Part shown: piece after piece, positions 34,248 through 43,146 of the stretch | Numbering within the stretch: position 1 is the first letter of the stretch | How the letters are laid out: each line of letters opens with the position of its first letter | From: Candidatus Obscuribacter sp. | Lineage (GTDB): Bacteria > Cyanobacteriota > Vampirovibrionia > Obscuribacterales > Obscuribacteraceae | Assembly (NCBI GenBank): GCA_016718315.1 | Contig: JADKDV010000004.1 | Location: 62,001 to 126,000 of the forward strand | Length of the DNA: 64,000 nt | Reading direction: 5' to 3' | Made by a program: the position numbers and the translations under genes | The notes under the pieces: generated by a model | What the model saw: the letters and a program-made list of their open reading frames with translations, nothing else | Databases searched by the model: none | What the model was told of the DNA's origin: nothing

Positions 34248-34286
34248 GATCCGGTATGCACCTGGTAAGGTGTCTGCCGGATTTTT
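34248..34286 (+). terminator. Rho-independent terminator of the amidase gene
   Basis: Outer stem ATCCGG/CCGGAT and inner CACC/GGTG, followed by TTTTT, 27 nt after the amidase stop. Confidence 0.75.
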
Positions 34287-34424
34287 CCAATACCTCCATC
34301 GTCGTAAACGCTGACCAGTGCCAATTATTTCATCAATTGTTCTATGATAGAGCATAGTATAAATGGGCTTTTTACGAAATAATTGGCAGCCTTGTTTACA
34401 AATCGATTACAAACCGATGGCATT

Positions 34425-34982
34425 ATGAGTACACCCGCTTCCCCCCGGAGTTTTAAAAATATGAATAACGCATTCGAGAGAGAGTGTGCCGCTGCGCACG
34501 TATGCAACGATGACAAAAATATCGCTGAGAAGTTGCTGAGCGACTCCAGACCCGTTAAATACGCCTCAACTCCAGTTGATCTAAATGTAGGCAATGATGT
34601 CGCTAATCCCGGATTGCTCGAACAAATGCGTGCAAGGAATTTGAACGCGCCAGGGCCTAGTGGCGCTAAGGGATCTGAAGGTGTTGAGCCTGCTCCTAAG
34701 GTTAACCCGCTATCGAAGAAGCTGACTCTCAGTCAGGCAGACAATGATGTCGCCAATCCCGAATTGCTCGAACAAATGCGTGCAATGAATTTGATCAGGC
34801 CAAAGCCTGAAGGCGCTAAGAGACCTGAAGGTGTGGAGCCTGCTCCTAAGGTTAATCCTCTATCTAAGAGAGTCGATTTGAAAGAGTTGACTACGCTCAC
34901 AGCCCAATTGTTGTCTGATAGAAGATCTGCGCAAACCAGCAGTTATAGAGTGCAAACTCACAGGTGGCATCCTTGCGGATGA
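34425..34982 (+). CDS. Hypothetical protein with two 50-residue repeats
   Basis: A 185-residue hydrophilic protein. Two consecutive units, about residues 56-105 and 106-155, share NDVANPxLLEQMRAxNL, then GVEPAPKVNPLSK. No membrane segment, signal peptide or known domain is visible. The repeats suggest a binding scaffold or a surface for multivalent contacts, which is inference. The ATG at 34425 lacks a strong Shine-Dalgarno. Codons are A/T-leaning, unlike the block to its left, so it is probably not part of it. Confidence 0.55.
   Translation: MSTPASPRSFKNMNNAFERECAAAHVCNDDKNIAEKLLSDSRPVKYASTPVDLNVGNDVANPGLLEQMRARNLNAPGPSGAKGSEGVEPAPKVNPLSKKLTLSQADNDVANPELLEQMRAMNLIRPKPEGAKRPEGVEPAPKVNPLSKRVDLKELTTLTAQLLSDRRSAQTSSYRVQTHRWHPCG
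34593..34892 (+). repeat. Tandem 150-nt coding repeat, two units
   Basis: The units begin AATGATGTCGC at 34593 and 34743. They are highly similar at the DNA level, implying a recent or gene-converted duplication inside the 34425-34982 gene. Confidence 0.8.
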
Positions 34983-34989
34983 CCACCTG
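34961..34989 (+). terminator. Hairpin at the end of the repeat-protein gene
   Basis: CAGGTGG-ATCC and GGAT-CCACCTG arms around TTGC, with a one- and two-base internal bulge. The stop codon is inside the right arm. The following sequence is only weakly T-rich, so terminator activity is uncertain. Confidence 0.4.
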
Positions 34990-35026
34990 TTAATTGCGAA
35001 AAGGTCTGAATCTGAATCTTCAGGTC

Positions 35027-35383
35027 TTAGTCCTGCGGCGGATTTTGCCCATCGGCAGGATTGTTGTCGGCGCCAAAGTAGACGATGGTGCGGTAAGAGA
35101 CGCCATCGGCACGGTCTGAGCAGCTGGTTTTGCTACTGTCGCGCGACCATTTGCCACCGCGAGGCAAGTAGGCAAAGCTATCGTCGCCCTGGACAAAGTC
35201 TTTGCCCGGTGCCGTGTAGATCCAGTTGACCAGATCATCGCCTTGATAGCAGAAGCTACCAGCGGGGAGATGATAGACCACGCGACCGCGGTGCACATAG
35301 TGCGACTTGGGGGTAGCAAAGACGGGTGCAGCGAGCAGTTGAGCGGCGGCGAGGGAGCAAGCAAGCAATGTTTTGAAGCACAT
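35027..35383 (-). CDS. Small secreted hypothetical protein
   Basis: A 118-residue protein with a clear signal peptide (residues 1-23, ending PVFATP) and two further Cys in the mature part that could form a disulfide. GGAG lies upstream of the ATG on the minus strand. The mature protein is rich in Tyr, Gly and Asp and I recognise no domain. It is likely periplasmic or extracellular. Confidence 0.65.
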   Translation of the reverse strand: MCFKTLLACSLAAAQLLAAPVFATPKSHYVHRGRVVYHLPAGSFCYQGDDLVNWIYTAPGKDFVQGDDSFAYLPRGGKWSRDSSKTSCSDRADGVSYRTIVYFGADNNPADGQNPPQD

Positions 35384-35661
35384 AGAGACTCCAGAAAAGT
35401 GAGAATTGAAAATTGAACGGCAAGACTATTTGACCCGAGGTAAGACACCGCGCTGGCTATGGCGAGCAAAAGTGTGCAAATTGTCGGCTGGATAGTCTTG
35501 GGGGAATTAAATGGGGACAAAGAAGTCTTGGAGGAATGTATAACCAATAATCGATAACGCGCTCTGCTTCAATAGAACAACACTAAGTTGGCTCTCATCT
35601 CGCCGGGGAAGGGCATGAGCGGGCTTGATTTAGGTTAGCAAAGCTAGCGCTTACTGGCATT

Positions 35662-36363
35662 TTAACTTATGCGAAAAGGCTCAAGCCCCTTAAAATACTC
35701 CGGCAATTTGAGAGTCTCTACCACTCTCTTGAGTCTGGCCCGCACCAGACTCAGTGGATGATCAGGAAATTTTGCGTCCCACTTGGGGTCATCACTGGGC
35801 AGGATTGTAAGTGGTTGTTTGCCCATATGGGCAAACATCTCTTCAACGCTTGATACATGTATTGGATCCGGGGCAAATTCTGGCACTGGTAGCGGCTCTG
35901 AGATTGCCACCAGTGATTCCCGCACACCTGTGATACCGCTTTCTATGGCTTCTACATTGAGCATTATTGTGCAGTCGGCAAAAGGTATCCAGATGATGCC
36001 GACAAACATACGTCCTCGCACATTGTCTGGCGCCCGGTATTTAAAGACGCCCATCAGTGCTTCTACTCCGTCGACTTCTATGACTTCGGTAGAGAGCATT
36101 TTGCCGTTAAAGCCAGCGCATTCTGCTTCGTAATGATCTTCTGCTTTTTGTGGTTGTCGTAAGTCAAACTTCCAACTAACAGTCGGTGTTATTTTGAGCA
36201 TGTGACCGACATAGTCTTTGTTCAACCAGCCCAGTTCGTATTCTTTGTCGACCTTCAATTCACAGTCTTTAAGGTCAAAAGTGATTGCTCTCAAAAGCTC
36301 TTTTTCGGTCATATTGTGACTTTTGCCTTTCCCAGCGCCCGCCAAATTCTTAAAAAAGTTCAT
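35662..36363 (-). CDS. Hypothetical soluble protein
   Basis: A 233-residue protein with no signal peptide or membrane segment. It has an alternating beta-rich pattern in the middle (VGHMLKITPTVSWKFDL, GRMFVGIIWIPFADCTIML) and a short helical C-terminus. AGAGG lies about 7 nt upstream of the ATG. It precedes no obvious partner; the next minus-strand gene upstream ends 27 nt away, so co-transcription with it is likely. Function unknown. Confidence 0.6.
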   Translation of the reverse strand: MNFFKNLAGAGKGKSHNMTEKELLRAITFDLKDCELKVDKEYELGWLNKDYVGHMLKITPTVSWKFDLRQPQKAEDHYEAECAGFNGKMLSTEVIEVDGVEALMGVFKYRAPDNVRGRMFVGIIWIPFADCTIMLNVEAIESGITGVRESLVAISEPLPVPEFAPDPIHVSSVEEMFAHMGKQPLTILPSDDPKWDAKFPDHPLSLVRARLKRVVETLKLPEYFKGLEPFRIS

Positions 36364-36390
36364 GCAACAACCTCTTTGGGGATTTTGGAT

Positions 36391-37350
36391 TTACAGATTG
36401 GGGTCCTTGAGCATCACGAGATCTTGCCCTTTGAGCAGTCTTTGAGCCAGGTCTGCCACAGTTGTCTGACTCTTGGCACAACCCTGACTGTAGACCACCT
36501 GGCTTTGATCCGATTGCCAGGATTTGAGATAGCTGCTTGCTTTTACTGTGTCCAGCTGCTTGAGCAAGATCACTCCATAGAGCCTGGTAGCAGGGCTCTT
36601 TGCCTTGAGCATCTGGTCTATATGTGGTTTTGCTTTAGTGCCTTGCTTTAGCAATATCTGAAACGCTTGCCAGGCGCGACTGGGTTGATTGGAGTCACCT
36701 TGCTGGAAGTGTTCGAGTACATTTGTGCTCGATAAAAGGTCAAAGCTCTCAGCCATTTGCTTATCTGTAGGGGCTTGCTCTGAGCCGGATGTTACTGGTG
36801 TCTTGAGTTTGCAGTAAAGCGAAAATTTGAAATTATTGAAGCTGCCATCTTTGATAAAAGCAGCCGCTATTTCTTTGACTTTGTAGCTTGAGCCTTTGCA
36901 GCCGCTCAAATATGTGACGTCTGCATCGTCGCTCAAAAGTTTGGCAAAGCTCTCATTATTGCCTACTCGATTGCTCTGTTTGAGCAGTACTGCAGCATAG
37001 AGTCTGCCTGCTGGACTGCCCTGGGTGAGGAGATTTTGCAGGTCTTTGGTCTCCAGAGCCTGGATCTGGCCTACCGCTGCTGAGTAGTTTTTGTAGTTTT
37101 GGCTCTGTCCACTTTCGCCGGCAGCACTGTCATCAAATGTGGTGGCATGCATCAGCTCTTTTAGTGATGATGGCAAACTGTTTTTGTCAGTCGATTTGCT
37201 TGCTAAATTAAGCGCCCTGTGCTCTTTGCCCAGGGCTTGTAAAGTCACATAGGTAGCCGAGATCGATGCGGCAGCCAGTAGTGCCACGGTGAGTAAACTG
37301 GCACGAGCAATTGCGCATTGGGACACCTTGAGCACAATGTTTTTAGTCAT
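36391..37350 (-). CDS. Membrane-anchored hypothetical protein with two repeats
   Basis: A 319-residue protein with one N-terminal transmembrane segment (about 16-38) and a soluble exported part. Two HEAT-like repeats are visible: SPAGRLYAAVLLKQ followed by YLSGCKGSSYKVKEIA, and SPATRLYGVILLKQ followed by YSQGCAKSQTTVADLA. Each has one Cys, so an inter-repeat disulfide is possible. It likely acts as a binding protein outside the membrane. It sits upstream of the 35662-36363 gene on the same strand, 27 nt apart. Confidence 0.6.
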   Translation of the reverse strand: MTKNIVLKVSQCAIARASLLTVALLAAASISATYVTLQALGKEHRALNLASKSTDKNSLPSSLKELMHATTFDDSAAGESGQSQNYKNYSAAVGQIQALETKDLQNLLTQGSPAGRLYAAVLLKQSNRVGNNESFAKLLSDDADVTYLSGCKGSSYKVKEIAAAFIKDGSFNNFKFSLYCKLKTPVTSGSEQAPTDKQMAESFDLLSSTNVLEHFQQGDSNQPSRAWQAFQILLKQGTKAKPHIDQMLKAKSPATRLYGVILLKQLDTVKASSYLKSWQSDQSQVVYSQGCAKSQTTVADLAQRLLKGQDLVMLKDPNL

Positions 37351-37459
37351 ACATCAATTATACGCTTTCCCCCGTATTAATGCCTGTATGCACTGTCCAT
37401 TTAAAGGTCAAAAAGCGTCAAAAATCCTGAAAAAAGCAAAAAAAAACCGCACAGGACTT

Positions 37460-37513
37460 AAAGCTAAAAAAGCGGCGGAGCATAGTAACCCTGAGGTTAT
37501 CTGATGCTCCGCC
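37460..37513 (-). terminator. Terminator of the deacetylase-like gene
   Basis: GGCGGAGCAT / ATGCTCCGCC with inner GTAACC/GGTTAT forms a long stem. On the minus strand it is followed by GCTTTTTTAGC. It lies between two minus-strand genes. Confidence 0.8.
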
Positions 37514-37560
37514 AGATTGTGTGCCGCTATCGGTACATCGAGCGCTCATAAGATTGGCAC

Positions 37561-38523
37561 TCAAAGGTCAGTCCTGTGAGTGAGAGCGCCAGCACGCATG
37601 AGCAGATGCTGTACACCCTGATAGTGTGCCAGCCAGGCTTTGTCGCCGTAGCCGCCAGCAAAGACCAGAGCCAGGGGGATGTTGCGCTCCTTAAAAGTGT
37701 CTATTACCAGCTCATCGCGCTCTTTCATGGTGGCCAGACTGAGGGCAAAACCTTCGCCCTTATTAATCTGTCCATGCTCGTAAGCATCCGCTCCCTGGAC
37801 AAAAATGACCAGATCAGGAGTAAAGCTTTTTAGTGCTTTGCTGATAGCACGACGCAGACGCTCGACATAGAGATCGTGCTCGTCTTTTTTGATGGCGACA
37901 TCATGCGAGCTTTTCTCTTTGCGATAGGGCCAGCCTTCTTTGCTGTGCACATCGAGAGTGTAGACCGAGTCGTCACCCTCAAAGATTTTGCTGGTGCCAT
38001 TGCCCTGATGGAAGTCAGTGTCAATGACCAGGACCTTTTTGACCAAGCCGAGACTTTGCAAAACGCGGATGGCGATAGCAATGTCGTTGATCAGGCAAAA
38101 GCCGTCGCCTTTGTCTGCATAGGCATGATGGTAGCCAGCGCCAAGATTGGCCGCAAGACCTTCACTGAGGGCAATGCGAGCCGCCAGGAGTGTGCCTCCA
38201 GCTTTGAGTTTGTATTCACTCAAAAGCTTTTTGAGCAATGTCTGGGTCTCGGCGGTGTCGGGCAGAGGGGCGGCGGTGCCAAAAATTTGGCTCCAGGTAA
38301 GGGGCATTTGCAGGCTGGCCAGATAGCCGGGAGTGTGTACTAGTGCCAGCTGTTTGTCGGTGACGGGGCAGGGCTTGCGCTGTTTGATGTCGCTGCCAAA
38401 TTCCTTCTTAAGCTCGTCGAGCACTCTGGCACCGCGGTCTTGAGCAAAGCTGACAGCTGTACCCAGGACGCTCAGATCAGATTTGTATTCGTCAGAATAT
38501 ACGAGAAGAGACTTTCTACTCAT
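37561..38523 (-). CDS. Histone-deacetylase-family deacetylase
   Basis: A 320-residue member of the HDAC/acetoin-utilisation/acetylpolyamine amidohydrolase superfamily. Catalytic landmarks are GAGYHHAYADKGDGFCLIND (tandem His), VIDTDFHQGNGT (zinc-binding Asp and His) and QGADAYEHG (second zinc Asp). It should remove acetyl or similar acyl groups from lysine, polyamines or small amides in the cytoplasm. I chose the ATG at 38523, with GAGG upstream, which places the fold start correctly; the frame extends to 38604 without support. The gene has its own terminator. Confidence 0.88.
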   Translation of the reverse strand: MSRKSLLVYSDEYKSDLSVLGTAVSFAQDRGARVLDELKKEFGSDIKQRKPCPVTDKQLALVHTPGYLASLQMPLTWSQIFGTAAPLPDTAETQTLLKKLLSEYKLKAGGTLLAARIALSEGLAANLGAGYHHAYADKGDGFCLINDIAIAIRVLQSLGLVKKVLVIDTDFHQGNGTSKIFEGDDSVYTLDVHSKEGWPYRKEKSSHDVAIKKDEHDLYVERLRRAISKALKSFTPDLVIFVQGADAYEHGQINKGEGFALSLATMKERDELVIDTFKERNIPLALVFAGGYGDKAWLAHYQGVQHLLMRAGALTHRTDL

Positions 38524-38865
38524 GGGGGTATCCTCGCTTGAATGCGAATTGTTTTTTTTGTGCGCAAAAGCCGGCGAGCAAATCTCGTCTGTTTGTGGCG
38601 CCAATTAATAAGTGGTTGGGGTGTTTGGGTGAGAAAAGAGATTCTCGAATTAAATAAAAGGCTCAGGGGGATAAGATGACCCTTAAAACCTATTGCTTTG
38701 AGGCTGTATAAATACAGAGCTAATTAAAGCTCTTATCTTTGACCGGACTCTCTAGTGGCACAAAGTGTTTTCAAGTACTGGTAATAGACGTGTTTAAAAC
38801 TGGCGCAGTTAAATCATCCTGATAACTGGCGCGATTTGTCCGCGTTTATTGGCTAAAAGTGTCTG
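38524..38865. other. Intergenic region, no gene seen
   Basis: A 342-nt AT-rich gap between two minus-strand genes. It holds the promoter of the deacetylase gene and the 3' end of the amidohydrolase transcript unit. Nothing else was recognised. Confidence 0.4.
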
Positions 38866-40089
38866 CTATTTATGGTCGAGCAAAAATTGCAGAGCGCTCT
38901 GGGCTAGCATCGCTGCACCAATGGGCAGGGCTCTTTCGTCTATGTCAAAGCGGGGAGTATGGAGGGAGCGAGGGTCTGAGGCTATTTCTGCGCCTAAGAC
39001 CATAAAGCATGCTCTGGTGCGTCCGCAATAAAAACTAAAGTCTTCTGCACCCATCTGTAAGCCTGGCTCCATCACTTTGTTTGCACCCAGTATGGCAATA
39101 GCTGCGCGGCGTGCTGCCTCTACAAGCTCACTGTCATTGACCAGGGGAGGATTATCGTTTTTGTATTTGAGCTCATAGGAGCCGCCCATAGCAGTTACGA
39201 CATTGAGTACACGCTCTAGCTCCAGTCTCGTCTGCTCCGACATAGCTGGGTCAAAGTATCTTGCTGTGCCAGTGAGTTCAACGGTCTCTGCCACTACGTT
39301 TGGCGCATAAGTGGTGCTGCGTATGCCGCCCAGGGTGAGGACACAGGGCGTGAGAGCCGATTTGCGGCGCGAAATAATGGTCTGGATCATCTGTACTGCC
39401 TGAGCGGCCAGCACAATGGCATCAATGCCCTCTTGGGGCATGGCGCCGTGGCAGCCGCGGCCAGTGATTTTGATGTCAAATGTATCACAGGCGGCTAAAA
39501 ATGGACCGCTACGCAGTCCTATCATACCGGTGGGCAAATTAGGAAAGACATGCAGACCGACAACGCCAATTAGCCCATTGATAGCACCCTCGTCCATCAT
39601 CAATGTAGCACCGCTTTTGCCATCGCTATTGGTGGCTTCTTCAGCTGGCTGAAAGATAAAACGAATCTTGCCAGGCAGGGCTTTGTCGCCACCTTCTTTA
39701 TGCATTTCAGCCAGGATCATGGCTGCTCCCAGCCCACAGGCGGTATGGGCATCGTGACCGCAGGCATGCATGACGCCTGGATTTTGTGAGCAATAGTCAG
39801 CTTGATTGTCTTCTTTTATAGGTAGTCCATCCATATCAGCCCTGATGCCGATTGCTTTACCGCTGCCTATTTCGGCTATTACACCGGCTCCACCCACTCG
39901 ACTTTTGACCTGATAGCCCATTTTAGTGAGTTCGCTTGCGACATAGTCGCCTGTTTTATTTTCTTCAAAGCTCAACTCTGGATGCTGGTGGATGTGTCTG
40001 CGCCAGGTGCTCAGCTGGGTGGCAAATTTTTGCGCCAGTACATAGGTCTGGGGGGTCTTATCTAGTTCTGGTGTAATTTTTGCGCTCAT
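38866..40089 (-). CDS. M20-family amidohydrolase
   Basis: A 407-residue metallo-amidohydrolase of the hippurate hydrolase/N-acyl-amino-acid type. Motifs are RRHIHQHPELSFEE, GIRADMDGLP, MHACGHDAHTA (metal site) and FQPAEE (catalytic Glu region), plus GAEDFSFY near the C-terminus. It should hydrolyse N-acyl or carbamoyl amino acids or similar amides in the cytoplasm. Length is normal. Exact substrate is not deducible. Confidence 0.92.
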   Translation of the reverse strand: MSAKITPELDKTPQTYVLAQKFATQLSTWRRHIHQHPELSFEENKTGDYVASELTKMGYQVKSRVGGAGVIAEIGSGKAIGIRADMDGLPIKEDNQADYCSQNPGVMHACGHDAHTACGLGAAMILAEMHKEGGDKALPGKIRFIFQPAEEATNSDGKSGATLMMDEGAINGLIGVVGLHVFPNLPTGMIGLRSGPFLAACDTFDIKITGRGCHGAMPQEGIDAIVLAAQAVQMIQTIISRRKSALTPCVLTLGGIRSTTYAPNVVAETVELTGTARYFDPAMSEQTRLELERVLNVVTAMGGSYELKYKNDNPPLVNDSELVEAARRAAIAILGANKVMEPGLQMGAEDFSFYCGRTRACFMVLGAEIASDPRSLHTPRFDIDERALPIGAAMLAQSALQFLLDHK

Positions 40090-40215
40090 TTCAGGGTTCC
40101 GCTGACTGCTTGCTGTTATTAAACCATCTCATGGATACAGTCACGTCATTTTCACATTGGCACAACTATTGTTGCCTCATGGTTATTCCAGCCACCCCCC
40201 AAGAGGATAAATAAC

Positions 40216-40860
40216 ATGACTCAAGTACTCGATAGAGCAGAAGCACAGCCCGCTGTTGAGCAAGTAAAGCACAACGATGCCGTCCAGCCTCAGACCGAAG
40301 CACTAAGTCCACTGGACGCTGCCCGTTTTGACAATACCAAAATCGCTGCCGGCAAAGATACCAGCAATCTGCACCCTATTGGGTTTGAGGATAGCGCCAA
40401 AGCAGACCACAATCTCTCAGTGAAAGACTTTGAAAAACCCGAAAACAGCGGCAAGTCCATGCGCGAGTTTTTAGAGCAAAATGGTATGCCTGCTGATAAT
40501 AAGGACGGCAAGCGCGATCAGTTTTTGGGTAAATTTATTGACAATACCGGTGCCAAAGCATTAAAGGAGCAGGGTTATCTCAAAACTGACAGTCCTACTC
40601 AAGAGGAGCTGGGCAAAGCACTAGAGGATGTTAGTTTTGATGAGTCTCTAAGGGTAATGAATGGACCTGATGGCATGAAGGATGAATTGAACATGCCTAA
40701 AGATGCCAGTCCTGAAGAGATGAGAAAGCTATTTACACCTAAGTTTTTTGAACAAATTGTTGGACCTGATGCAAAAGTGGGCGATTATGCTGCCGTAGCA
40801 GACTCTATTCGGCAGTCCAATTTGAAATCGTTCAAACAGCACTTTGGTATCACTGACTAA
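40216..40860 (+). CDS. Hypothetical hydrophilic protein
   Basis: A 214-residue, highly charged protein with no membrane segment or signal peptide; Lys, Asp and Glu are abundant and there is no Cys. AGAGG lies upstream of the ATG. The N-terminal 60 residues are probably disordered and the C-terminal part helical (SPEEMRKLFTPKFFEQIVG). I recognise no domain. It stands alone between divergent and convergent genes. Confidence 0.6.
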   Translation: MTQVLDRAEAQPAVEQVKHNDAVQPQTEALSPLDAARFDNTKIAAGKDTSNLHPIGFEDSAKADHNLSVKDFEKPENSGKSMREFLEQNGMPADNKDGKRDQFLGKFIDNTGAKALKEQGYLKTDSPTQEELGKALEDVSFDESLRVMNGPDGMKDELNMPKDASPEEMRKLFTPKFFEQIVGPDAKVGDYAAVADSIRQSNLKSFKQHFGITD

Positions 40861-40985
40861 TATTAAAACTTGCAGCAATGGCGCTGGCGGGTATCTCCAG
40901 GGTTGTACTCTCGGAGATAGTAGAAAATTGTTTTTTTAAATGACAGGGGGATGTTAAAAGCGTAAATAGATAAAATCAAAAAGTA

Positions 40986-41026
40986 TCGACGGGGACGGAG
41001 GTGATACCACTCTTTGTCCCCGTCGA
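40986..41026. terminator. Bidirectional terminator hairpin
   Basis: A perfect 11-bp stem TCGACGGGGAC / GTCCCCGTCGA. The plus strand continues AATAAAAACTT; the minus strand ends in TACTTTTTG. It sits between convergent genes 40216-40860 and 41094-41441. Confidence 0.75.
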
Positions 41027-41093
41027 ATAAAAACTTGCTACTTGCTCAGGGCTTGCACAATGTGTAAGTCCTGATTTTTATCTGGGCGAGTTG

Positions 41094-41441
41094 TTAACGC
41101 TTGTTGTCTTGATTGCTGTCGCCAGCACCGTCGGATTTGCCCGCGGTTTTGTCGACAGTGTTGCCACCAGTATTGGGGTCATTGCCGGTGTTGTTCTGGT
41201 CGGTGTCGCGCTCGCGAGGACGGTTGGCTGCTTCACGCATGCCGTCCGTAATGTCCATCACCGCGTAGCTGATAAACCAGAAGATGAGCCAGCAGGCCAG
41301 CGTGCTGGTAAAGACATCGCCTACCGTGATCTGCTTGGTGAGCATCATCAGCACGTTGTAGGCAAAAGAAAACAGAGTCGGCCAGATGGCGAAAAGAGCA
41401 GTGCCAATGAGGCGTCCGCTCCGCTTGGAGTTGTCGGCCAT
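41094..41441 (-). CDS. Small hypothetical membrane protein
   Basis: A 115-residue protein with two transmembrane helices (about 12-34 and 42-62) and a long hydrophilic C-terminal tail rich in Asp, Asn, Gly and Thr. The ATG at 41441 has AAAGG upstream on the minus strand; an in-frame GTG-type extension to 41483 is less likely. The tail is probably disordered. Function unknown. Confidence 0.6.
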   Translation of the reverse strand: MADNSKRSGRLIGTALFAIWPTLFSFAYNVLMMLTKQITVGDVFTSTLACWLIFWFISYAVMDITDGMREAANRPRERDTDQNNTGNDPNTGGNTVDKTAGKSDGAGDSNQDNKR

Positions 41442-42122
41442 GATAGTTACCTTTATCGGTTGTATCGTTGGAGAGAGTGACATTCACCCGAGGCAATCGC
41501 TTTGTCTCGTCCATGCAGCAACCTATTCATCGCAATAACCATGGCTTAGTACGTGTCGCTAAAAAAACGACTCGCAAAGAGCTGTCAGGGCTATCTGTGA
41601 TTAAGTGTGGGTGCCTTGGGATAAATGGGGAGGGGGGTGAATGATAAGGACAATGGTAGTCATGAGTTGATGGTCAACTCAATAAGGGGGCGCCTTTGCG
41701 GATGTTCAAATTGTTAGTTGTGGCTAATGATGCTGGTGCGATAGGTTGGGACTTGTTGTCAGGATGGGCGTGCCGGCGCTATCTTGCGCGTGTCGTTTGG
41801 TGGGTAATTTGCCAGCCTGTTTGAATTTGGGCAGACTAAATTATTGGCGAGGCTAGCGCAAGCCTGGTTGGCGCAATGTCAAGGGATCGTTTTTATCACC
41901 AGTTTTCCCCGATTTTTTGTCGGGAACAAGCTTATTTTGGTGCCGTCAGCTGGTACTAATGATCTGATTGCCTTAGTACCACTCGTGGTGTCTTCTCCTA
42001 ATCAGTTCAAAAATAAAGTGCCATCATTTCTGGTGACTTTTTTGCATTTTTTGTGTCGTAGGACGTCTTATATGATATTCTTCCCCAAGAGTCACTGAGG
42101 CTTCCGCTAGAAGGAATTGCTA
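41442..42122. other. Intergenic region, no supported gene
   Basis: A 681-nt gap. An 84-codon plus-strand frame at 41844-42098 has no ribosome-binding site and an unlikely composition. A short CCCGA/TCGGG hairpin with a T-rich loop lies near 41908-41923. The last 25 nt contain AAGGA ahead of the next gene. Confidence 0.4.
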
Positions 42123-42851
42123 ATGAAACGAACACCTTTACACAGCATCATTGCTGGTGCCCTTGTTACCTGTACTCTGGCGCTAAACTCGATGCTTCCT
42201 GCTTTTTGCCAGACCTATAATGGTCAACCCTTACAAGGTAGAGTTACCTATGTACCGGTCGGCACCAATCTTGATGCCACATTGACCAGCCCGATTGATA
42301 GTGGCGTCGCCAAGCCTGGCGATATATTCAATGCTCGCTTGTATTCCCCTCTTTATCTCGGTTCTGATCTGGTTTTGCCAGCCAATACCAACCTCGAAGG
42401 CTCGGTAATCGCAGCTGACAAGAGTGGACTTGGTGGCAAAAATGGTGCCATGAGTTTGCATTTGACCAACGCTGTCACCCCTGATGGTGTGCGTTATCCG
42501 CTCTCTGCAACCATTACTGCTCAACAGCCTAATGCTGAAGTAGCCCAGGATAAACAAGGCAACCTCAAAGGTCGTAGCACAAAAGCTTCAATCACTACAG
42601 GTGTTGCTCGTACCGCTGCCTGGACCGCTGGTGGCACCCTTCTGGGTATTATCTTCGCTCCAATCGTAGCTGGTTCTGTTGCTACTGGTGCTATCGCTGG
42701 TGTCGCCACCGGTGGCGCTGTCGGTCTCGGCAGCAACCTCTGGCGCAAAGGTAAGGATGTAAAAATCCCCAGTGGCACCCGGATGCAATTTGCTCTTGAT
42801 CAACCCATGTCTCTCTCTTCGACAGTTTCCAGCAATGGTACCTATCACTAA
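42123..42851 (+). CDS. Exported hypothetical protein with Gly-rich hydrophobic hairpin
   Basis: A 242-residue protein with a signal peptide (about 1-30). The mature domain contains PVGTNLDATLTSPIDSG, KPGDIFNARLYSPLYLG and VLPANTNLEGSVIAADKSG. This pattern resembles the beta-rich domain in which conjugation and envelope proteins of the VirB10/TrbI type carry similar motifs. A Gly/Ala-rich hydrophobic pair at about 165-200 follows, then a last beta segment. The ATG at 42123 has AAGGA at 8 nt. It is monocistronic and followed by a terminator. Cell-envelope location is likely; role unknown. Confidence 0.6.
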   Translation: MKRTPLHSIIAGALVTCTLALNSMLPAFCQTYNGQPLQGRVTYVPVGTNLDATLTSPIDSGVAKPGDIFNARLYSPLYLGSDLVLPANTNLEGSVIAADKSGLGGKNGAMSLHLTNAVTPDGVRYPLSATITAQQPNAEVAQDKQGNLKGRSTKASITTGVARTAAWTAGGTLLGIIFAPIVAGSVATGAIAGVATGGAVGLGSNLWRKGKDVKIPSGTRMQFALDQPMSLSSTVSSNGTYH

Positions 42852-42878
42852 GAGTCCAGGTTAATCGACAGATCTGAG

Positions 42879-42911
42879 GAAAGAGTCACTACTAGTGGCT
42901 CTTTTCTTTTT
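42879..42911 (+). terminator. Rho-independent terminator
   Basis: AAAGAG-CACTA / AGTG-CTCTTT stem with T-rich tail TTTTCTTTTT, 27 nt after the stop of the exported protein. Confidence 0.75.
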
Positions 42912-43146
42912 GACCAATTTTCCGCTCCGCAATTTTTTGCGTCCTTGATAGTTCAGCCCTTATTAAATACTAGGCTTATAGTCATAGACCATTTGTACTA
43001 ATGAGCTATCCGTTAAACTCATTGTCAAGTGGTTGATAAATGTCACTTAGTTGTTTTGAAGATTAAACGTCTGGGAAAAATAGCTATGGGGTGTATATAT
43101 ACGTCCCGGTGGAATTTCCACGAAGGGCATCCAGGCGGTAGACAAA

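Noticed and set aside
41844..42098. 84-codon open frame before the exported protein
   Set aside because: No ribosome-binding site, unlikely composition, and it ends just before the AAGGA of the next gene.
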